The notes under the pieces: generated by a model
Databases searched by the model: none
Seen by the model: the letters and a program-made list of their open reading frames with translations, nothing else
What the model was told of the DNA's origin: nothing
Origin: Candidatus Planktophila sp.
Lineage (GTDB): Bacteria; Actinomycetota; Actinomycetes; Nanopelagicales; Nanopelagicaceae
Assembly: GCA_030681675.1 (NCBI GenBank)
Contig: JAUXRP010000003.1
Coordinates: 62,001 to 126,000 of the forward strand
Direction of reading: 5' to 3'
DNA: 64,000 bases
Made by a program: the position numbers and the translations under genes
Part shown: positions 1-10,332 of the stretch, piece by piece
Layout: every line of letters starts with the position of its first letter
How positions within the stretch are numbered: the stretch's first letter is position 1

Positions 1-418
1 TAATCGCGATTTGACCGAAGTTTCCAAATTGAAGGCCAAATAAGAGGGCAGTAAACACATAGGCACATTCAACTAAGAGAACTGCAGTGGTGGTAAAAAA
101 GGTAAAGCCCAACGGACTTCCCGATAGGCCATCATTTCCAGATCCAAAATATGCAACGCCATAACAAGCGGCAATCATTAATAACGTCCACTGCCCAATT
201 GGACCACTCGAACTCTGAGAAAAGTCCATTAAGAACCCTCCGAGAAAGCCTGCGAGGGCAGCCACTTCGGGTGTACTCAGTATCGCCCAAACCAATGTGA
301 AGATGAGGAAGAGCGAGAAGCCACCACCAGGTAAACGAAATTGATTAACTACTGCCTCCTGAAAGACATACATCGTGAGAAATATCGGCAATGCAATGTA
401 AATCTGGCGCGCGGTCAT
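1..418 (-). CDS. mreD: Rod shape-determining protein MreD (partial, C-terminus cut by window start)
   Basis: The minus-strand frame opens at an ATG (bases 416-418) and stays open to base 1, giving about 139 residues without a stop. The product is strongly hydrophobic, with several membrane segments (an N-terminal ALPIFLTMYVF helix, then FSLFLIFTLVWAIL, a Gly-rich segment ending FLMDF, and ALLFGLQFG near the cut). This is the pattern of MreD, the integral membrane partner of MreC in the elongasome. It starts 6 bases after the mreC stop, so it is the last visible gene of an mreB-mreC-mreD operon. Sequence identity is weak in this family, so the call rests mainly on topology and position. Confidence 0.85.
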   Translation of the reverse strand, partial: MTARQIYIALPIFLTMYVFQEAVVNQFRLPGGGFSLFLIFTLVWAILSTPEVAALAGFLGGFLMDFSQSSSGPIGQWTLLMIAACYGVAYFGSGNDGLSGSPLGFTFFTTTAVLLVECAYVFTALLFGLQFGNFGQIAI

Positions 419-424
419 AACTAA

Positions 425-1348
425 TTACTCCGTTGGAATCGGCGAAGGCGTGACGAAAATGGTTACCGTAGGAATTGGTGTTGGCTCAGGTTTTACAGGA
501 ACAAGGGCATCGCCTGGATTCATCAGTGGCGCACCGAGAACTACTGCGACTACGCCAAGAGTAGAAAAATTTGTATATAGGTGCACTGTTGCGCTCTGCG
601 CAATGGAACCGGCCGAGTTATCAACGGCAGTTACATATCCAACGGGTACTCCAGGAACAAATGGTCGATTTGCAAGGCTTCCCCGCGAGAGCAATATATC
701 TCCCACTTTTACATTAGTTAAATTGTCGATTAATTGAAGGCTTGCCGAACGAGTTCCTTGACCAGAAAGAATGCCTATCTGCTGGGTTCCTGCAATCCGG
801 ATTCCAATTTTAAATGATGGATCAGTTGCTAATGAGACCAAGGCTGAATTGGAATAAACCTCTTTAACAACTCCTGCTAACCCAGCCTCTGATAACACGG
901 TCATGTTCTTTCTAACACCTGCTTTTGTTCCAGCATCTATTGTAATTGTTTGTGAAAAAGATTGACTAGATCCCTGACTAATTACTCGAGCGTTCACAAT
1001 TTTATAGCCAGCTGTGCCCGCCAAATCCAAAATAGTTTTTAATTGATTCAATGCCGCATCTGCACTCTTACGAGTTATTAATTGGGCTCTTAACTTGGCA
1101 TTTTCGGAACGTAATTTCTCAATTTGAGTTCGAGTACGACCTAAGTGAGTTAGATCTGAAAAAAAGTTTTTGAAAGGAGTAAGTACTACATTTCCAGCAC
1201 GCTGAAATGGAGAAAGTACGCTCTGAGTCCCCGACCGTGCATTTTCAAGCAATCCGACACCTCGTAAATCAAGGGTGATCATAAATAGAGCGGTAACGAT
1301 GAGAATAATTAAGAGCAGACGGTTTCGCCCTCCACCATCTCTGCGCAT
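425..1348 (-). CDS. mreC: Rod shape-determining protein MreC
   Basis: MreC is the bitopic scaffold that links cytoplasmic MreB to the periplasmic cell-wall elongation enzymes. The 307-residue product has a short basic N-terminus, one membrane helix (about residues 10-27), a coiled-coil stretch around residues 65-95 (IEKLRSENAKLRAQL) and then the beta-rich MreC domain to about residue 275. The end is a Pro/Thr-rich tail. Length and domain order are normal for the family. It lies 13 bases downstream of mreB and 6 bases upstream of mreD on the same strand, so co-transcription is expected. Confidence 0.93.
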   Translation of the reverse strand: MRRDGGGRNRLLLIILIVTALFMITLDLRGVGLLENARSGTQSVLSPFQRAGNVVLTPFKNFFSDLTHLGRTRTQIEKLRSENAKLRAQLITRKSADAALNQLKTILDLAGTAGYKIVNARVISQGSSQSFSQTITIDAGTKAGVRKNMTVLSEAGLAGVVKEVYSNSALVSLATDPSFKIGIRIAGTQQIGILSGQGTRSASLQLIDNLTNVKVGDILLSRGSLANRPFVPGVPVGYVTAVDNSAGSIAQSATVHLYTNFSTLGVVAVVLGAPLMNPGDALVPVKPEPTPIPTVTIFVTPSPIPTE

Positions 1349-1361
1349 TGCTTTAGAGTTC

Positions 1362-2399
1362 CTATCGGCGAGGTTCGGAAATTAAAACTTTTTCTAAAGC
1401 TTCAAACTCTTCGATGCACTTTCCAGATCCTTCTACAACGGCATCGAGGGGGCGCTCTGCAACATGAATCGGCATTCCCGTTTCTTTACGGAGACGTTCA
1501 TCAAGGCCTTTCAGCAATGCACCGCCGCCGGTCAAAACAATTCCACGATCCATAAGATCTGAGGCTAACTCCGGTGGCGTCTTATCCAGCGTGCTCTTGA
1601 CCGCATTTACTATGGCATTGACCGGCTCTTCGATAGCTTTGCGAATCTCTGCCGCTGATACGACGATTGTCTTTGGAAGTCCCGTGGCTAAGTCACGTCC
1701 ACGAATTTCAGCATCATTTTCACCGGCTAGAGGATACGCCGAACCGATAGCCATCTTGATCTCTTCTGCTGTGCGCTCACCCAAAAGTAGCGAAAATTCA
1801 CGCTTAACCCAGTTAATAATAGATTGATCAAGTTCGTCACCACCGACGCGAATTGAGAGCGAACAGACAATTCCGCCAAGAGAAATAACTGCAACTTCAG
1901 TTGTGCCACCACCGATATCAACGACCATATTTCCAGTCGGTTCATGAATGGGAAGACCTGCTCCAATTGCGGCCGCCATTGGCTCTTCAATAATATAAAC
2001 TTTACGTGCACCTGCTGCATAGGCCGCATCTTTAACTGCGCGTTGTTCTACGCCAGTAATTCCTGAGGGTACACAGACAACAATGCGAGGCTTTGCTAAA
2101 TAGCGACGGCGGTGAACCTTTTGGATGAAGTAACGCAACATACGTTCGGTAGTTTCAAAGTCCGCGATAACGCCATCTTTGAGTGGACGAATTGCAACGA
2201 TATTTCCTGGAGTACGGCCAATCATATCTTTTGCCTCTTTACCAACGGCTAAAATTCCGCCAGTATCTTGATTGACTGCAACTACTGATGGCTCGTTCAA
2301 AACAATTCCACGCCCTCGCACGTATACGAGAGTATTCGCAGTGCCGAGGTCAACGGCCATATCCCGGCCAATAAACGACATTCTGTTTTGTGACGCCAT
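1362..2399 (-). CDS. mreB: Rod shape-determining actin homologue MreB
   Basis: This bacterial actin polymerises under the membrane and guides lateral wall synthesis. The product has 345 residues, the usual length. The phosphate-1 loop is near residues 14-20 (AVDLGTANT) and a second nucleotide-binding segment reads [16 protein letters not shown]. The [13 protein letters not shown] adenosine motif is near the C-terminus. The first ATG (MASQNRMSF) is used here; a second Met at residue 7 is a possible start that would also keep the membrane-facing N-terminus. It is the first gene of the mre group and follows ndk by 15 bases. Its presence implies a rod-like cell or at least an elongation mode using MreB, which many actinobacteria lack. 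Confidence 0.96.
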   Translation of the reverse strand: MASQNRMSFIGRDMAVDLGTANTLVYVRGRGIVLNEPSVVAVNQDTGGILAVGKEAKDMIGRTPGNIVAIRPLKDGVIADFETTERMLRYFIQKVHRRRYLAKPRIVVCVPSGITGVEQRAVKDAAYAAGARKVYIIEEPMAAAIGAGLPIHEPTGNMVVDIGGGTTEVAVISLGGIVCSLSIRVGGDELDQSIINWVKREFSLLLGERTAEEIKMAIGSAYPLAGENDAEIRGRDLATGLPKTIVVSAAEIRKAIEEPVNAIVNAVKSTLDKTPPELASDLMDRGIVLTGGGALLKGLDERLRKETGMPIHVAERPLDAVVEGSGKCIEEFEALEKVLISEPRR

Positions 2400-2414
2400 G
2401 CTTATACTCCTTGA

Positions 2415-2834
2415 TTAATTAGGGAAGAAAATTTTAATCTCGCGCGCGGCAGATTCTGTTGAATCGGAGCCATGCACAATATTTTGAACTACTTTAGTTC
2501 CTTGATCTCGAGCTAAGTCCCCACGAATCGTGCCAGGTGCGGCAACTGTTGGATCGGTCAGACCAGCTAGAGCACGAAATCCCTCGATAACGCGATTACC
2601 AGATGCAACGATGGCAACAATCGGACCTGACATCATGAACTCAACGAGCGGCTCATAAAAAACCTTACCAACATGTTCTGCGTAGTGTTGCTCTAGCAAC
2701 TCCCGATCGGCGTGTAACATTCTCAATGCATCAATGGAATATCCCTTGGCTTCGATACGGGAAATGACTTCGCCTACTAAGCCTCTATGGACCCCATCTG
2801 GCTTTACTAGGACCAGCGTTTTCTCAATGCTCAC
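2415..2834 (-). CDS. ndk: Nucleoside diphosphate kinase
   Basis: The enzyme transfers the gamma phosphate from ATP to nucleoside diphosphates by a ping-pong mechanism through a phosphohistidine. The 139-residue product carries the active-site signature NIVHGSDS with His121 as the phosphorylated residue, and the N-terminal KPDGVHRGLVGE motif. Length is typical. It sits 9 bases after the DUF4233 gene in the folC-DUF4233-ndk order that is widespread in actinobacteria, which supports the identity of all three. Confidence 0.97.
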   Translation of the reverse strand: MSIEKTLVLVKPDGVHRGLVGEVISRIEAKGYSIDALRMLHADRELLEQHYAEHVGKVFYEPLVEFMMSGPIVAIVASGNRVIEGFRALAGLTDPTVAAPGTIRGDLARDQGTKVVQNIVHGSDSTESAAREIKIFFPN

Positions 2835-2843
2835 CTGCCTATT

Positions 2844-3182
2844 CTATTGGCCCTTTTCCTGGGCCTGTGCCATGAGGGCTGCGCGAGCAGCCTCGCCCTT
2901 TCGCCCAACAATGATGGCAGCGACCCATAAGCCCGCAAAAATCATCCCTATGACAATAAAGGATGGCACGAAGAAGCCAAAGGAGATCATGAAAATCTGA
3001 AGTATTGAGGCAAGATAGAAAGCTGAGCGGTGCTTGAGAAACCCCGCTGTCATAAATAGCAGAAATGAGATTATGGAGCCGTAGATGATTGTCGAGGCAG
3101 ATTGATCCTTAGTTGCTAGCAAGATTGCAAAACCAAGTGCCAATGACTCCATTACCAGTACCGATGCACCTAAAACTCTCAC
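2844..3182 (-). CDS. DUF4233 family membrane protein
   Basis: A 112-residue protein with four predicted membrane helices (about residues 5-23, 31-48, 54-72 and 74-93) and a short charged Ala-rich tail. It matches the small DUF4233 proteins commonly encoded directly after folC in actinobacteria; I know of no established function. The start is a GTG that overlaps the folC TGA stop by four bases (GTGA), so translation is probably coupled to FolC. The conserved position between folC and ndk argues that the gene is real. Confidence 0.85.
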   Translation of the reverse strand: MRVLGASVLVMESLALGFAILLATKDQSASTIIYGSIISFLLFMTAGFLKHRSAFYLASILQIFMISFGFFVPSFIVIGMIFAGLWVAAIIVGRKGEAARAALMAQAQEKGQ

Positions 3183-4525
3183 TGAGAGAACCTCTTACGA
3201 ATGTAACTGCGAGCTTGGCCAACGGTAACTACAGATCCCGTCACAATGATTCCAATCGTGTCCTCACTGAGCGGACGGAGAGCATCACTGACTGCGCGAT
3301 CAAGGGCTGCATGAAGTTCACCCACTTCAAAAACTCGATCGGCTCCAAAGACTTGTGAAGCGATTTTTTCAAGTTCCCCCGATGGCATTGCACGATCTGA
3401 TGAGCTTTGAGTAACTATTACATGATCAACAACGGATTCTAACTCTTGCAAAATTCCAGCGGCATCTTTATCACCAAATACTCCTACAACTGCCACAATC
3501 TCATCAAAGTTAAACTCGTTCGCCAATGTCTCTGCAAGTGCCTTTGCACCATGCGGATTGTGTGCCGCGTCCAGAATAATTGTCGGCTCGCGATGAACAA
3601 CTTCACAACGTCCCGGTGATGTGACTGCAGCAAAACCGCTGCGGACGGCCTCAATATCTAAAGGCTGTTCACCAAAGAACGCTTCCACTGCAACTAGGGC
3701 ACTTGCGGCATTGGCGGCCTGGTGCTTGCCATGTAGCGGAAGAAAAATATCTTCATAGACCTCGTGCATTCCTTTGATTGTAATTAATTGACCACCTACT
3801 GCTACAGCACGAGATGCAAGTGAGTATTCGATACCTTCGCGAACTACATCGGCACCAACTTCAGCGGCTTTTCGAATTAACTCTTTTGCCGCTTCGGGCT
3901 CTTGCTGAGCCAGAACAATAAAGCCACCCTCTTTAATAATTCCAGCTTTCGTACTGGCAATCTCGTGAAGAGTGTGGCCCAAATACTCCATATGATCAAA
4001 GCCAATTGGCATGATTACTGAAACGTCGGCATCAATGACATTTGTTGCATCCCATTCTCCACCCATGCCAACTTCAATTACGGCCACATCAACGGGATGC
4101 TCGGCAAATGCGACAAAGCCGAGTGCAGTAATGGCTTCAAAGAAGGATATTGGATCTGGAAATTTCGAATCAATCAAATCTAAATATGCTGCAATGTCGT
4201 TATAAGCAAAAATCAATGCTTTTGGGTCAATTGGCTGACCATTAATTGCAATACGTTCTAGATAAGTCTCTAGATGCGGACTCGTAAAACACCCTGTTCG
4301 AAGGCCATGTGCAAACAAAAGCGCGTCAATCATCCGTGTTGTGGTGGTTTTACCGTTCGTCCCTCCCACGTGAATGGTTGGATAGGTCAACTGCGGTGAG
4401 CCGAGAATATCTACAAGAGCGGCAATTCGCACAGTCGTAGGGGCAATTCTTATTTCAGGCCAACGCGCTAGAAGCGCCTGCTCTATCGCATCTATTCGTT
4501 CTTGATCTTCTGGCGAGATAATCAT
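3179..4525 (-). CDS. folC: Bifunctional folylpolyglutamate synthase/dihydrofolate synthase
   Basis: A Mur-ligase-family enzyme that adds glutamate to dihydropteroate and to reduced folates. The 448-residue product has the P-loop HVGGTNGKTTTTRM (about residues 51-64), a TSPHLETYLERI segment typical of FolC, the PIGFDHMEYLGHT segment, and a C-terminal domain opening near ILDAAHNPHGAKAL. The ATG overlaps the valS stop codon by four bases (ATGA), and the DUF4233 start overlaps the FolC stop, so valS-folC-DUF4233-ndk look translationally linked. Confidence 0.96.
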   Translation of the reverse strand: MIISPEDQERIDAIEQALLARWPEIRIAPTTVRIAALVDILGSPQLTYPTIHVGGTNGKTTTTRMIDALLFAHGLRTGCFTSPHLETYLERIAINGQPIDPKALIFAYNDIAAYLDLIDSKFPDPISFFEAITALGFVAFAEHPVDVAVIEVGMGGEWDATNVIDADVSVIMPIGFDHMEYLGHTLHEIASTKAGIIKEGGFIVLAQQEPEAAKELIRKAAEVGADVVREGIEYSLASRAVAVGGQLITIKGMHEVYEDIFLPLHGKHQAANAASALVAVEAFFGEQPLDIEAVRSGFAAVTSPGRCEVVHREPTIILDAAHNPHGAKALAETLANEFNFDEIVAVVGVFGDKDAAGILQELESVVDHVIVTQSSSDRAMPSGELEKIASQVFGADRVFEVGELHAALDRAVSDALRPLSEDTIGIIVTGSVVTVGQARSYIRKRFSQ

Positions 4526-7098
4526 GCCTGGAGTAACTTTAACAATTGTGCAGAGATGCGTTCGATATCTGCCGATGTCTTCTCTAATCTCTCTCGAATC
4601 TCGACAACAACGTTCTCAGGGGCATTAGCCATAAAGCCTTGGTTATTTAACTTTACCTCTGCGGTTTGCTTATCTTTTTGTGCGCTAGCTAAATCTTTTT
4701 CAAGTCGAGCTCGCTCTGCGCCAACATCGATTGAGTTAGTTAAATCAAACTCAACCGTCACATTTCCGATTTCACAATGTGCAGTTGGTGTGATTTCGCC
4801 TAAATCCAGCCGTAAAACAAAAGCCATCGCACCTAAGTACTCATTTAAGTGAGCTGGAGCAACAAAGCGGGCCGGAATCTTCTGTGAAGTTTTAATTCCT
4901 TGGTCATTACGGAATCTACGCACATCAGTAATAATCTCTTGTATTTCGCGAACTAACTTTTCAGCCTTTTTATCTATGTGGTCTGCCTGAGCTAGTGGCC
5001 ACTGCGCGATTACTAGGGATTCTCCACCAGTTAATGCGGTCCACATTGTTTCCGTTATAAACGGCATGATTGGATGCATTAGGCGAAATAGTTGATCGAG
5101 AACAAAACCAAGTACCCGCTTAGTTCCTTCGGCCTTTCCAGATGAGAGGCTCTCTTTTGAAAGCTCTAGGTACCAATCACAAACATCATCCCAAGCAAAG
5201 TGATACATCAGTTCACATGCACGCGCAAATTCGTACCGCTCGAGGAGAACATCAACTTCTGAAATCGTTTCAGATAAACGGTTTAGAATCCACTTATCAA
5301 TTTCATTAAGAGTTGAAATATCAGGTAGGTCACCTTTAACGGTGGCACCATTTAGCATTGCAAAGCGTGTTGCATTCCATAGTTTGGTCGCAAAGTTACG
5401 AGAGCCTGCGATCCACTCTTCAGCAATGGCTTGATCTTTACCTGGGTTTGCACCGCGCGCCAGAGTAAAGCGCAGTGCATCGGCGCCGTACTTATCCATA
5501 AACTCAAGTGGGTCAACGGTGTTTCCCTTTGATTTCGACATTTTCTTACCGAATTGATCGCGTACTAAACCGTGAAGAGCGATAGTATGAAATGGCTGCA
5601 CGCCATCCATTGCAAAAAGTCCAAACATCATCATACGAGCCACCCAGAAGAACAAAATGTCATAGCCGGTTATTAGGACGGAAGTTGGATAAAACTTCTT
5701 TAAATCATCGCTTTGGGCGGGCCATCCAAGCGTTGAAAATGGCCAGAGCGCCGATGAGAACCAAGTATCTAATACATCTGGATCTTGTGTGTAACCAGAT
5801 GGAGCCTGTTCGCCAGGTCCAACTACAACTACTTCACCAAGCGGTCCATACCACACTGGAATTCGATGTCCCCACCACAACTGGCGTGAAATACACCAGT
5901 CATGCATGTTATCGATCCAATCAAAATAACGGGGCGCTAACTCGTCTGGTTCAATTTTTACGCGACCATCTCGGACTGCATCCCCTGCCGCCTTTGCAAG
6001 TGGTGCAACTTTTACAAACCATTGTTTTGATAATCGTGGCTCAACTGTGGTGTCGCATCGAGAGCAGTGACCTACTGCGTGAATGTACGGACGTTTTTCT
6101 TCCATGATGCGACCTTCTGCGCGAAGAGCTTCAACTACGGCTTTGCGTGCATCAAAGCGATCCATGCCATCAAATACCGTTCCTGATCCATCCATTACAC
6201 CGTGCTCATTCATAATGACAACGAATGGAACGTTATGACGTACCGCCATTTCAAAGTCGTTTGGATCATGGGCTGCAGTTACTTTGACCGCACCAGTTCC
6301 AAAATCCATTTCAACTAACTCATCGGCAATAATTGGAATGTATCGATTTGCAAGTGGAAGCAAAACAAGCTTCCCAACTAAGTGCTTATAACGTTCATCG
6401 TCTGGATGAACTGCGACTGCACCGTCGCCAAGCATCGTTTCGGCACGAGTAGTTGCCACAGTGATGTGAATGTCGCCTTCTCCGTAACGAACTTGAACAA
6501 ACTCGCCCGCATCGTCCTGATGGTCAACTTCAATATCTGAGAGAGCAGTTAAACAGCGTGGACACCAATTAATGATTCTTTCTGCGCGATATATAAGGCC
6601 TTGGTCATAGAGTTTCTTAAAAATTGTTAGCACTGCGGTGGATAGTCCAGCATCCATTGTGAAAGCTTCACGTGACCAGTCGACACTATCGCCTAAGCGA
6701 CGCATCTGATCTAAAATCACTCCCCCCGATTCGGATTTCCACTCCCAAACTTTCTTTATAAACCCATCTCGGCCTACGTCATGACGTGTGAGACCTTGTG
6801 TCGCTAACTGCTTTTCAACCACGTTTTGTGTTGCAATACCGGCGTGATCCATTCCAGGTAGCCACAATGTCTCAAAGCCCTTCATGCGTTTCATGCGTGT
6901 GAGGGTGTCTTGCAACGTGTGGTCTAAGGCATGTCCGATATGCAACGAGCCCGTGACATTTGGAGGTGGAATAACGATGGTGAAGGGTGGCTTTGTAGAG
7001 TGCGGATTGGCTCTGAAGTATCCAGCGGCGACCCACTTTTCATAGAGTTGCGCCTCAATATCGGCGGGTGAAAAGTTGGAAGTTAGCTCGTCGGACAT
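4522..7098 (-). CDS. valS: Valyl-tRNA synthetase
   Basis: This class I aminoacyl-tRNA synthetase charges tRNA-Val and edits threonine. In the 858-residue product the HIGH motif is at residues 53-56 (within PPNVTGSLHIGHALDH) and KMSKS is at residues 519-523. The editing domain lies between them, the anticodon-binding domain follows, and the C-terminus is a coiled coil (about residues 795-858), which is a ValS hallmark. No T-box leader is visible: only 15 bases separate it from clpX. It appears to head the valS-folC-DUF4233-ndk group. Confidence 0.98.
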   Translation of the reverse strand: MSDELTSNFSPADIEAQLYEKWVAAGYFRANPHSTKPPFTIVIPPPNVTGSLHIGHALDHTLQDTLTRMKRMKGFETLWLPGMDHAGIATQNVVEKQLATQGLTRHDVGRDGFIKKVWEWKSESGGVILDQMRRLGDSVDWSREAFTMDAGLSTAVLTIFKKLYDQGLIYRAERIINWCPRCLTALSDIEVDHQDDAGEFVQVRYGEGDIHITVATTRAETMLGDGAVAVHPDDERYKHLVGKLVLLPLANRYIPIIADELVEMDFGTGAVKVTAAHDPNDFEMAVRHNVPFVVIMNEHGVMDGSGTVFDGMDRFDARKAVVEALRAEGRIMEEKRPYIHAVGHCSRCDTTVEPRLSKQWFVKVAPLAKAAGDAVRDGRVKIEPDELAPRYFDWIDNMHDWCISRQLWWGHRIPVWYGPLGEVVVVGPGEQAPSGYTQDPDVLDTWFSSALWPFSTLGWPAQSDDLKKFYPTSVLITGYDILFFWVARMMMFGLFAMDGVQPFHTIALHGLVRDQFGKKMSKSKGNTVDPLEFMDKYGADALRFTLARGANPGKDQAIAEEWIAGSRNFATKLWNATRFAMLNGATVKGDLPDISTLNEIDKWILNRLSETISEVDVLLERYEFARACELMYHFAWDDVCDWYLELSKESLSSGKAEGTKRVLGFVLDQLFRLMHPIMPFITETMWTALTGGESLVIAQWPLAQADHIDKKAEKLVREIQEIITDVRRFRNDQGIKTSQKIPARFVAPAHLNEYLGAMAFVLRLDLGEITPTAHCEIGNVTVEFDLTNSIDVGAERARLEKDLASAQKDKQTAEVKLNNQGFMANAPENVVVEIRERLEKTSADIERISAQLLKLLQA

Positions 7099-7113
7099 AA
7101 GGAGCAGTCTAGA

Positions 7114-8406
7114 TTATGCGCTCTTCTCCTCTTGACCCTTTTGCCCTCGTGAACGCTTTGGAATATCGCCTGAATGCTTAATGAACTCTGGTTGTGCACC
7201 GGATTCAATGCAATCTTTGGTTACTAAGACCTTTGCGATATCGCTTCGGCTAGGAACGTCATACATCACTGAAAGCAGCACAGATTCCATAATCGCGCGC
7301 AAACCACGGGCACCTGTTCCGCGGATGAGGGCTAGGTCTGCAATTGAATCGAGAGCTTCCATTGAAAATTCAAGTTCGACGTTATCTAAATCAAAGAGGC
7401 GCTGATACTGCTTGACAAGGGCGTTTTTAGGTTCAGTAAGAATCCTCATCAGGGCGCTCTTGTCTAAATTTTCAACACTAGTTAAAACTGGAAGCCGACC
7501 AATGAACTCAGGGATCATGCCAAATTTCAATAAGTCCTCAGGCATAACATCGGCGAAAATATCCCTGCGGTTCTTCTGCTTAGCATCCTGCAAGGTTGCA
7601 TTAAATCCAACGCCTGCCTTACCGCTTCGTGATTCGATAATCTTCTCAAGTCCAGAGAAAGCCCCGCCAACGATAAAGAGAACGTTCGTAGTGTCAATCT
7701 GAATAAACTCCTGATGAGGATGCTTACGTCCACCTTGTGGCGGAACCGAAGCGATTGTTCCTTCTAGTATTTTTAGTAAAGCCTGCTGAACACCTTCGCC
7801 TGAAACATCTCGGGTAATAGAGGGGTTCTCTGATTTTCTAGCAACTTTATCGATCTCATCGATGTAAATAATTCCTGTTTCAGCTTTTTTGACATCGTAA
7901 TCTGCGGCCTGCAGAAGTTTAAGCAAAATATTCTCAACATCTTCGCCAACATATCCTGCCTCGGTCAATGCAGTCGCATCTGCTATTGCAAAAGGCACAT
8001 TGAGCATGCGCGCAAGAGTCTGTGCCATTAAAGTCTTTCCGCAGCCGGTTGGACCTAAAAGTAAAATATTGGATTTTGCTAATTCAATTGAATCATCACG
8101 ATGCCCACCCTGCACACGTTTGTAATGGTTATATACGGCGACCGAAAGCGATTTCTTGGCGCGATCCTGACCAATGACATATTGATCGAGAAATTCAAAA
8201 ATCTCTTGTGGTTTCGGGAGTTCTGCTAAGCCAAGAGATGTAGCATCGGAGAGCTCTTCAACAATAATTTCATTACAGAGTTCAATGCACTCATCACAGA
8301 TATAGACGCCAGGACCGGCAATAAGTTTTTTAACCTGCTTCTGAGTTTTCCCACAGAAGGAGCATTTGAGCAGATCGCTAGTTTCACCGATTCTTGTCAT
8401 GGCCAA
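7114..8406 (-). CDS. clpX: ATP-dependent Clp protease ATP-binding subunit ClpX
   Basis: This AAA+ unfoldase feeds substrates to the ClpP chamber. In the 430-residue product a zinc-binding domain has Cys15, Cys18, Cys37 and Cys40. Walker A is GPTGCGKT at residues 118-125 and Walker B is IIYIDEID near residue 183. A sensor 2 region follows, with [13 protein letters not shown] near the C-terminus. It lies downstream of clpP1-clpP2 and an MFS gene on the same strand. The 66-base gap before it shows no obvious hairpin. Confidence 0.98.
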   Translation of the reverse strand: MAMTRIGETSDLLKCSFCGKTQKQVKKLIAGPGVYICDECIELCNEIIVEELSDATSLGLAELPKPQEIFEFLDQYVIGQDRAKKSLSVAVYNHYKRVQGGHRDDSIELAKSNILLLGPTGCGKTLMAQTLARMLNVPFAIADATALTEAGYVGEDVENILLKLLQAADYDVKKAETGIIYIDEIDKVARKSENPSITRDVSGEGVQQALLKILEGTIASVPPQGGRKHPHQEFIQIDTTNVLFIVGGAFSGLEKIIESRSGKAGVGFNATLQDAKQKNRRDIFADVMPEDLLKFGMIPEFIGRLPVLTSVENLDKSALMRILTEPKNALVKQYQRLFDLDNVELEFSMEALDSIADLALIRGTGARGLRAIMESVLLSVMYDVPSRSDIAKVLVTKDCIESGAQPEFIKHSGDIPKRSRGQKGQEEKSA

Positions 8407-8472
8407 AGTTTAGATTCTTAAGCGATTTTCCGCCTTGGTATTTAAGCCTGTCTGTGTTCGCCGTAAGAATAA

Positions 8473-9696
8473 TCAACGTTGCTTTTCTGGCATTTTCATA
8501 TCTTTAACTCCAGGGACTGTCAGAACCAAAAAACCTACAATGACATGAAAAATTGAAGCTCCAATTAATAACTCCTTTTCGCCAAAGAGGTTGACTGCTG
8601 GACCAACAAGTGCCATTCCTAGCGGCATTAAGCCAACCGAGCCCATGTGATCTAGAGAAAAGACTCGTCCCTGTAACTCCCGAGGAACTTCACGTTGGAT
8701 TGCAGATGCCCAAAATGCCTCCCATGGACCCACGGAAAAGCCGGCGAGCAGATATGAAATAACAACAAATGTTTGAGAGATTGGGAATGCAAGTGAGAGC
8801 GGGGCGATTATCAGTAGCATCCACACGAGAACTGAAAACTGTCCTTGGTGCTTAATCTTTAACTTCACACAGGCGATTGCTGAGATGATTCCACCTACAG
8901 AAAACGCGGCCGCCGAAAGCGCGAAGGCCGTATTTGTGCCAAACTCTCGGCGAGTAATTACTGGCAGCAAAACGACCTCAGCGGCCAGTACGACCATGAG
9001 TTGGAAAGATGCCATGGCAATCATCGCGCCAATCCATGGTATTTCAATAACAGTGCGCAAACCTTCACGCATTTCAACCATAAAGGGTTCTTGTGGCTTT
9101 CTATCGGTGTTCATATCCTCTTTAATCTTCGCCAAGAAAATAGTCCCTACGGCAAATGCAATGGCAGTAATGAGGAATGTGAGTCGACCACCAATTAAAA
9201 ATACTGAGACTCCGCCTATGCCAGGTCCAATAATCGAAGCGGATTTAACAACTATGCCACGCGCAACATTTCCTGCAGGCAATTTCTCATCGGGCAACAG
9301 TGAGGGCATGATGGCACCTGCTGATGCCGCGCCGAAAGCATCTCCAACTCCCATTAAAAAAACAGCCAAACCTAAGAGGAAATGCGGAAGTTGCGGAGCT
9401 GAAACAAAAACCATTGAAAAGACAATTCCCGCTCGTGATAAATCAGCCACAATCATTACCTGTTTGCGTGGCAATCGATCCGACCAAACACCGGCAAAGG
9501 GTGCAAACAGAACTCCCGATAAAACGCGCGCCCCGAGAATTAAACCAAGTGATGTAGCCGTCCCGCCTGCATCTAAAACTGTAACGGCGAGCGCAATCGG
9601 AAAGGCCGATGCGCCAAGAACAAAGATTGTCGTTGATATCCAAAAGAAACGGTACCCCTTGTATGACCAAAGGGAGCCCGCCTCAAATAGCTTCAT
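8473..9696 (-). CDS. Major facilitator superfamily transporter
   Basis: A 407-residue polytopic membrane protein with about 12 hydrophobic segments. The MFS-type loop between helices 2 and 3 reads GVWSDRLPRKQVMIVAD (about residues 70-86), matching the family motif A. The substrate cannot be read from sequence; the overall look is of the drug/metabolite efflux MFS group. It lies between clpP2 (9 bases away) and clpX, a place where an MFS gene is also known in mycobacteria. The function is not assignable beyond transport. Confidence 0.85.
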   Translation of the reverse strand: MKLFEAGSLWSYKGYRFFWISTTIFVLGASAFPIALAVTVLDAGGTATSLGLILGARVLSGVLFAPFAGVWSDRLPRKQVMIVADLSRAGIVFSMVFVSAPQLPHFLLGLAVFLMGVGDAFGAASAGAIMPSLLPDEKLPAGNVARGIVVKSASIIGPGIGGVSVFLIGGRLTFLITAIAFAVGTIFLAKIKEDMNTDRKPQEPFMVEMREGLRTVIEIPWIGAMIAMASFQLMVVLAAEVVLLPVITRREFGTNTAFALSAAAFSVGGIISAIACVKLKIKHQGQFSVLVWMLLIIAPLSLAFPISQTFVVISYLLAGFSVGPWEAFWASAIQREVPRELQGRVFSLDHMGSVGLMPLGMALVGPAVNLFGEKELLIGASIFHVIVGFLVLTVPGVKDMKMPEKQR

Positions 9697-9705
9697 ACCT
9701 GCAGA

Positions 9706-10332
9706 TTACTGGACAGGCTTAGCCTTACGAGATGCCAATACTTGATCAATAATTCCGTATTCCACTGCCTCGACGGCAGTTAAAATCTTGTCGCGCTCAA
9801 TATCTTTTTCAATCTCAGCTGCAGATTTAACAACGTGGCGCGCGAGAAGCTCTTCCTGTAAACGCGCGATTCGTGCAATCTCTTTAGCCTGAATCTCAAC
9901 ATCAGATGCCTGTCCACCACCCTCAGATGAAGGTTGGTGAATCAAGATACGTGAGTGCTCGAGTGCATAACGCTTTCCCTTTGCACCTCCTGCAAGGATT
10001 ACTGCCGCCGCCGATGCCGCCTGTCCAAGGCAGATAGTGCTGATATCAGGGCGAACAAACTGCATCGTGTCATAAATTGCAGTCAAGGCGGTAAAAGATC
10101 CACCGGGTGAGTTGATATAAATCATGATGTCGCGATCTGGATCCATGGATTCTAGAGTTAACAACTGCGCCATTACATCGTTGGCAACTGTGTCATCAAT
10201 TGGTTGGCCCATAAAAATAATGCGCTCTTCGAATAGTTTTGTGTATGGATCAAGACGCTTGAATCCATAAGCGGTCTTCTCTTCAATTGTTGGAAGTACG
10301 TAACGTGCGCTGATTTCCTGAATATTTTTCAT
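9706..10332 (-). CDS. clpP2: ATP-dependent Clp protease proteolytic subunit (ClpP2)
   Basis: This serine peptidase forms one ring of the hetero-tetradecameric actinobacterial ClpP1P2 core. The catalytic triad is visible in the 208 residues as Ser107 (GQAASAA), His132 (ILIHQPS) and Asp181 (ERDKIL). The start codon overlaps the stop of the upstream clpP copy by one base (TAATG), so the two are translated together in the equal amounts the mixed complex needs. Assignment as the second subunit follows gene order. Confidence 0.95.
   Translation of the reverse strand: MKNIQEISARYVLPTIEEKTAYGFKRLDPYTKLFEERIIFMGQPIDDTVANDVMAQLLTLESMDPDRDIMIYINSPGGSFTALTAIYDTMQFVRPDISTICLGQAASAAAVILAGGAKGKRYALEHSRILIHQPSSEGGGQASDVEIQAKEIARIARLQEELLARHVVKSAAEIEKDIERDKILTAVEAVEYGIIDQVLASRKAKPVQ

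Noticed and set aside
8885-9745. Plus-strand 286-residue frame opposite the first MFS gene
   Set aside because: Low-complexity Lys/Ala/Pro/Thr composition, no motif, and the minus-strand MFS protein is clear.
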